A DNA stretch of 37,130 bases from JANNWF01 sp038205755 (GTDB lineage: Bacteria; Pseudomonadota; Gammaproteobacteria; Xanthomonadales; Xanthomonadaceae): contig JBBRBN010000038.1 of NCBI GenBank assembly GCA_038205755.1, positions 1-37,130 on the forward strand, given 5' to 3'. The position numbers and the translations under genes were made by a program. The notes under the pieces are model-generated. The model saw only the letters and a list, made by a program, of their open reading frames with translations, did no database searches and was not told the DNA's origin. Of the stretch, positions 34,493 to 37,130 are shown piece by piece. The first letter of the stretch is position 1; every line of letters begins with the position of its first letter.

Positions 34493-34658
34493 TAAGCCGC
34501 AGGTTTCCTGAATTCGCGCGATGATCGCGCAGGACGTCGTTCGCACAGGAGACTACCGAAGGAGCGGCGTAGCGGGCCATACGAGCGACTGAGGAAACTC
34601 TCCTGTGCGGACAAGCGACAAGCGAGGGCGCGCGAGATTCATGAAACATGCGGGCTAA
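34493..34658 (+). mobile_element. MITE-like palindromic element, copy E
   Basis: The left end has drifted (TAAGCCGCAGGTTTCCTGAA); the right end TCATGAAACATGCGGGCTAA is intact. The internal blocks CGCGATGATCGCGCAGGA, GAAGGAGCGGCGTAGCGGGC and GACAAGCGACAAGCGAG match copies A and C in the same orientation. An inner inverted pair (CACAGGAGACT and AACTCTCCTGTG) forms a hairpin. It lies 73 bp before the monooxygenase start and could affect its expression. Confidence 0.87.
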
Positions 34659-34731
34659 GCCACGGAAGGTCGCGACCAGCAGCACCGGCTGCAGTGCGCA
34701 GCACGTCAATGATGCAAACTTCTGCGCCCGC

Positions 34732-36192
34732 ATGAGCGAATCTCCCGCCAGCATCGACATCGCAATCATCGGCGCCGGCTTTGGCGGGCTGGCGATGGCA
34801 CGGGCGCTGTTGCGGAAGGGTCGCGACGATTTCCGGGTCTTCGAGAAGGCTTTGGAGGTGGGCGGCACCTGGCGCGACAACATCTATCCGGGCGCGGCCT
34901 GCGATGTGCCCTCGCATCTCTACTCGCTGTCGGACGCGCCGAATCCGCACTGGAGTCGGTTGTTTCCGCAGCAGCCGGAAATCCAGGCCTATCTGCAAAC
35001 GCTTGCGGCGCCCGTGCGGGCCGCAGGCAAGCTGCAGACCGGCTGGACGCTGGCGCTGGCGCAGTGGGACGACGCAGCCAGCGTGTGGCAGATCGAGTCG
35101 ACCGCTGGTGAACGCTTCCGGGCACGGGTGCTGATTGCCGCGATGGGCGGGCTGCATGTGCCGGCATGGCCGGACATCCCCGGCCTCGACCGTTTCACAG
35201 GGCGCAGCTGGCACAGCGCGCGCTGGCCGGCCGAGGGCGATCTAAGAGGCCTGCGCGTGGGCGTGATTGGCACCGGTGCGAGCGCGGTGCAGCTGGTGCC
35301 GGCGCTGGCTGAGCAGGCCGCGGCGCTGCATGTGTTCCAGCGCACGCCGGCGTGGGTGATGCCGCGCCCGGATTTGGCCATCAGTCGATTCTGGCAGCGG
35401 GCCTTTGCTGCGTTGCCGCCGCTTCGGCTGGCGCTGCGCGGCAGCATTTTTCTGTGGCTGGAGCTGGTAGCGAGCGGCCTGCTGCATCCAAGACTGGCCG
35501 GCTGGGGGCGTTGGCTGGCTCGCCGTCATCTGCGACGCCAGGTCGCTGACCCCGGTCTTCGCGCGCGCCTGGCGCCGGCGTTTCCGATCGGCTGCAAGCG
35601 GGTGCTGGTCAGCAGCGACTACTACCCTGCCCTGCAGCGCCCCAACGTGCAGCTGTGCGATACCGCCATTGAGCGTATCGAGGCCGACGGCGTGCGGCTG
35701 GCGGACGGTCGCGAGGTCGCGCTGGACGTGCTGATTTACGCCACCGGCTTTCAACCGATGGCGATACTTGATGGCGTTGACATCGTTGGTCGCGACGGCC
35801 AGCGGCTGGCGGATGCGTGGCGCGAGCGGCCGCAGGCGCATCTGGGCATGGGCGTGGCCGGCTATCCCAACCTGTTCTTTCTGCTCGGCCCCAACACGGC
35901 GCTGGGCCACAACTCGGTGCTGACCATGATCGAGAGCCAGGTGCGATACGTGCTTCTGCTGCTGGATGAGACGGCGCGCCGCGGCGCGCGGTCGGTCGAT
36001 CCGACGGCGCAGGCGCAGACCGCTTTCATCAACGGTATCGATCAGCGCTTCGGCGGTACCGCCTGGGCCGGCGGCTGCCGCAGCTGGTATCTGAATGCGC
36101 GCGGACAGAACATTGCGCTGTGGGTCGGCAGCAGCCTGAGCTATCGCTGGCGAACGCGGCGCCTGCGCGAAAGCGAGTATCGGTTTGGTTGA
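34732..36192 (+). CDS. Flavin-containing Baeyer-Villiger-type monooxygenase
   Basis: A 486-residue FAD/NADPH enzyme. ATG 34732 (MSESPASIDIAIIGAGFGGL) puts the FAD-binding GxGxxG at about 12-17. GGTWRDNIYPGAACDVPSHL is the conserved active-site strand. FTGRSWHSARWP (155-166) is an exact match to the Baeyer-Villiger fingerprint FxGxxxHxxxW(P/D). The NADPH fold is VGVIGTGASAVQL, followed by VFQRTPAWVMPRPD and LIYATGFQP. Family members insert oxygen next to ketones or hydroxylate; the substrate here cannot be told, though steroids, terpenes and alkanones are usual. It is shorter than the 530-550 aa cyclohexanone group and closer to the EtaA/4-hydroxyacetophenone-like enzymes. It stands alone, behind MITE copy E. 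Confidence 0.92.
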   Translation: MSESPASIDIAIIGAGFGGLAMARALLRKGRDDFRVFEKALEVGGTWRDNIYPGAACDVPSHLYSLSDAPNPHWSRLFPQQPEIQAYLQTLAAPVRAAGKLQTGWTLALAQWDDAASVWQIESTAGERFRARVLIAAMGGLHVPAWPDIPGLDRFTGRSWHSARWPAEGDLRGLRVGVIGTGASAVQLVPALAEQAAALHVFQRTPAWVMPRPDLAISRFWQRAFAALPPLRLALRGSIFLWLELVASGLLHPRLAGWGRWLARRHLRRQVADPGLRARLAPAFPIGCKRVLVSSDYYPALQRPNVQLCDTAIERIEADGVRLADGREVALDVLIYATGFQPMAILDGVDIVGRDGQRLADAWRERPQAHLGMGVAGYPNLFFLLGPNTALGHNSVLTMIESQVRYVLLLLDETARRGARSVDPTAQAQTAFINGIDQRFGGTAWAGGCRSWYLNARGQNIALWVGSSLSYRWRTRRLRESEYRFG

Positions 36193-36404
36193 CGCGCGAC
36201 ACCAGGTCGATCAAATCAATGCCGCGGCGCCGCACCGAGGCCAAGCAGTTGGACGGACACGCGGCCCTGCATGATTCGACACGCCGTTGGCGCGGCCTCG
36301 CACGATCAAACTCGGGGTAACCACACGAACCTCCCAACCGACCCTGAGTGGACGCCACAGAATATCGCGACTCCGGAATCGGTTCGGGTGGATTATGCGT
36401 CCTG
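36193..36404. other. Spacer between the monooxygenase gene and the REP array
   Basis: 212 bases without a recognisable gene or terminator. Frames on both strands look random. Confidence 0.3.
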
Positions 36405-36990
36405 CCAAGGGACAGCCGAGCAAGCGTGGCGCTGCGAGCGCGCGAGGGCGTCGCGAGACGCGGAAACATCGGGACGCGCAAGGCTTTTGTAGAGCGGAGC
36501 TTGCTCCGCTAAAGCCTCGTTCGGTGCGGAAATCCCCAAGGGTGCAGCCGAGCAAGCTCGGCTCTACGAGCGCGCCAGGGCGCGGTGGCGCCAGGGCACC
36601 AGTGGGCGCGAGCGCGCGGGGGCGCTGGGGAGCGAGGGCGTCGCGAGACGCGGAAACATCGGGACGCGCAAGGCTTTTGTAGAGCGGAGCTTGCTCCGCT
36701 AAAGCCTCGGTCGGTGCGGAAATCCCCAAGGGTGCAGCCGAGCAAGCTCGGCTCTACGAGCGCGCCAGGGCGCCAGGGCGCGGTGGCGCGAGGGCGCGCT
36801 GGCGCGAGGGCGTCGCGAGACGCGGAAACATCGGGGCGCGCCAGGCTTTTGTAGAGCGGAGCTTGCTCCGCTAAAGCCTCGGTCGGTGCGGAAATCCCCA
36901 AGGGTGCAGCCGAGCAAGCTCGGCTCTACGGGCGCGCCAGGGCGCGCGGGGGCGCGGGGCCGCCGGGGCGCGAAGGCACGAGGGCGCGGA
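36405..36990. repeat. Tandem array of three paired GTAG-type REP units plus a decayed half unit
   Basis: Three 79-bp cores lie at 36489-36567, 36679-36757 and 36851-36929. Each starts GTAGAGCGGAGCTTGCTC and ends GAGCAAGCTCGGCTCTAC, an inverted pair of 22-bp palindromic REPs around AAAGCCTCGGTCGGTGCGGA. Each is preceded by the same 44-bp block (GTCGCGAGACGCGGAAACAT..., ending GGCTTTT) and followed by low-complexity GCGCCAGGGCG runs that vary in length. The periods are therefore 190 and 172 bp. At 36405-36425 the right half of a further, decayed unit is seen. The GTAG terminus matches the SMAG-type REPs described in Stenotrophomonas. No RAYT transposase gene is in the window. Confidence 0.9.
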
Positions 36991-37046
36991 GGCGTTACTG
37001 CTGGCGAAGATCACCCGGATGCTTCCACCAGGAGACAAAAATAGAA

Positions 37047-37080
37047 CGCGCGGCCGGAGCTCTCACTCCGGCCGCGCGTC
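37047..37080 (-). terminator. Rho-independent terminator (minus strand)
   Basis: A GC-rich stem (ACGCGCGGCCGGAG paired with CTCCGGCCGCGCGT, loop CTCTCA) is followed on the minus strand by TCTATTTTTGTC. It stands about 18 bp after the stop of the gene that enters from the right. Confidence 0.85.
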
Positions 37081-37097
37081 TCCACATCCGCATGTTC

Positions 37098-37130
37098 TTA
37101 CCAGTAAGCCGACTCGCCGTGCGATGAGAT
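37098..37130 (-). CDS. Last ten codons of a gene entering from the right edge
   Basis: The minus strand reads ISSHGESAYW followed by TAA (37098-37100). The intrinsic terminator just downstream supports this as a true gene end. Too little is visible to name the product; a final aromatic residue is common in outer-membrane proteins but proves nothing. Confidence 0.55.
   Translation of the reverse strand: MSSHGESAYW

Noticed and set aside
36405..36990. The repeat array as a CRISPR locus
   Set aside because: The repeated units are 79 bp plus 44 bp with internal palindromes, the linkers are low-complexity rather than unique spacers, and no cas gene is present.
1..37130. tRNA, rRNA, riboswitch or origin of replication
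   Set aside because: I found no cloverleaf with a TTCGAATCC-type arm, no rRNA core sequence, no known riboswitch core and no DnaA-box cluster; a covariance search could still find small RNAs.

Overview
The window is GC-rich and almost fully coding. It carries a gammaproteobacterial housekeeping block of the kind found in the Lysobacterales (Xanthomonadales): leuS-lptE-holA-nadD-rsfS-rlmH, then maf-rng-yhdP, then tldD, yjgA (darP) and pmbA. Gene order, GC content, a TPR-GGDEF protein, a DUF3016 protein and GTAG-type REP palindromes like the SMAG repeats of Stenotrophomonas all fit an environmental member of that order. I cannot name the genus.

Layout. 1-1632 (-): sensor histidine kinase, cut by the window edge. 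1633-2543: no intact gene; a MITE-like element, a small palindrome and a possible sensor-gene remnant. 2544-7215: pilU (-), pmbA (-), yjgA (+), tldD (-). 7300-9322: remnant of a catabolic locus (dctM tail, LacI-type regulator, kduD tail), probably for hexuronate or pectin sugars. 9362-15201 (-): yhdP, rng, maf. 15202-24189: accessory segment with a cytochrome b561 gene broken by a MITE, a VIT-family metal transporter, tails of GGDEF and MarR genes, an unknown membrane protein, a decayed TPR gene, a fatty-acid desaturase, a DUF3016 lipoprotein-like or periplasmic protein, and a large propeller/dihaem cytochrome protein. 24301-30272 (-): rlmH, rsfS, nadD, holA, lptE, leuS. 30698-36192 (+): TPR-GGDEF protein, small membrane protein, glycine-zipper protein, Baeyer-Villiger-type monooxygenase. 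36405-36990: tandem array of paired GTAG REPs. 37047-37130 (-): terminator and last codons of a gene that enters from outside.

The core genes cover translation and RNA processing (leuS, rlmH, rsfS, yjgA, rng), replication (holA), NAD synthesis (nadD), envelope assembly (lptE, yhdP), nucleotide sanitation (maf) and the TldD/TldE protease. The block is split twice by accessory DNA, at about 7.2-9.36 kb and 15.2-24.3 kb, and both segments are rich in broken genes.

The most distinctive signal is a family of roughly 160-bp palindromic elements (four full copies and one composite) with ends CCCGCATGTTTCATGAAT. The copy inside the cytochrome b561 gene can be removed on paper to restore the reading frame. 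This shows insertion at CTAG, and the other copies sit at similar TA-centred sites, as expected for non-autonomous elements moved by an IS630/Tc1-type transposase. No such transposase is in the window.
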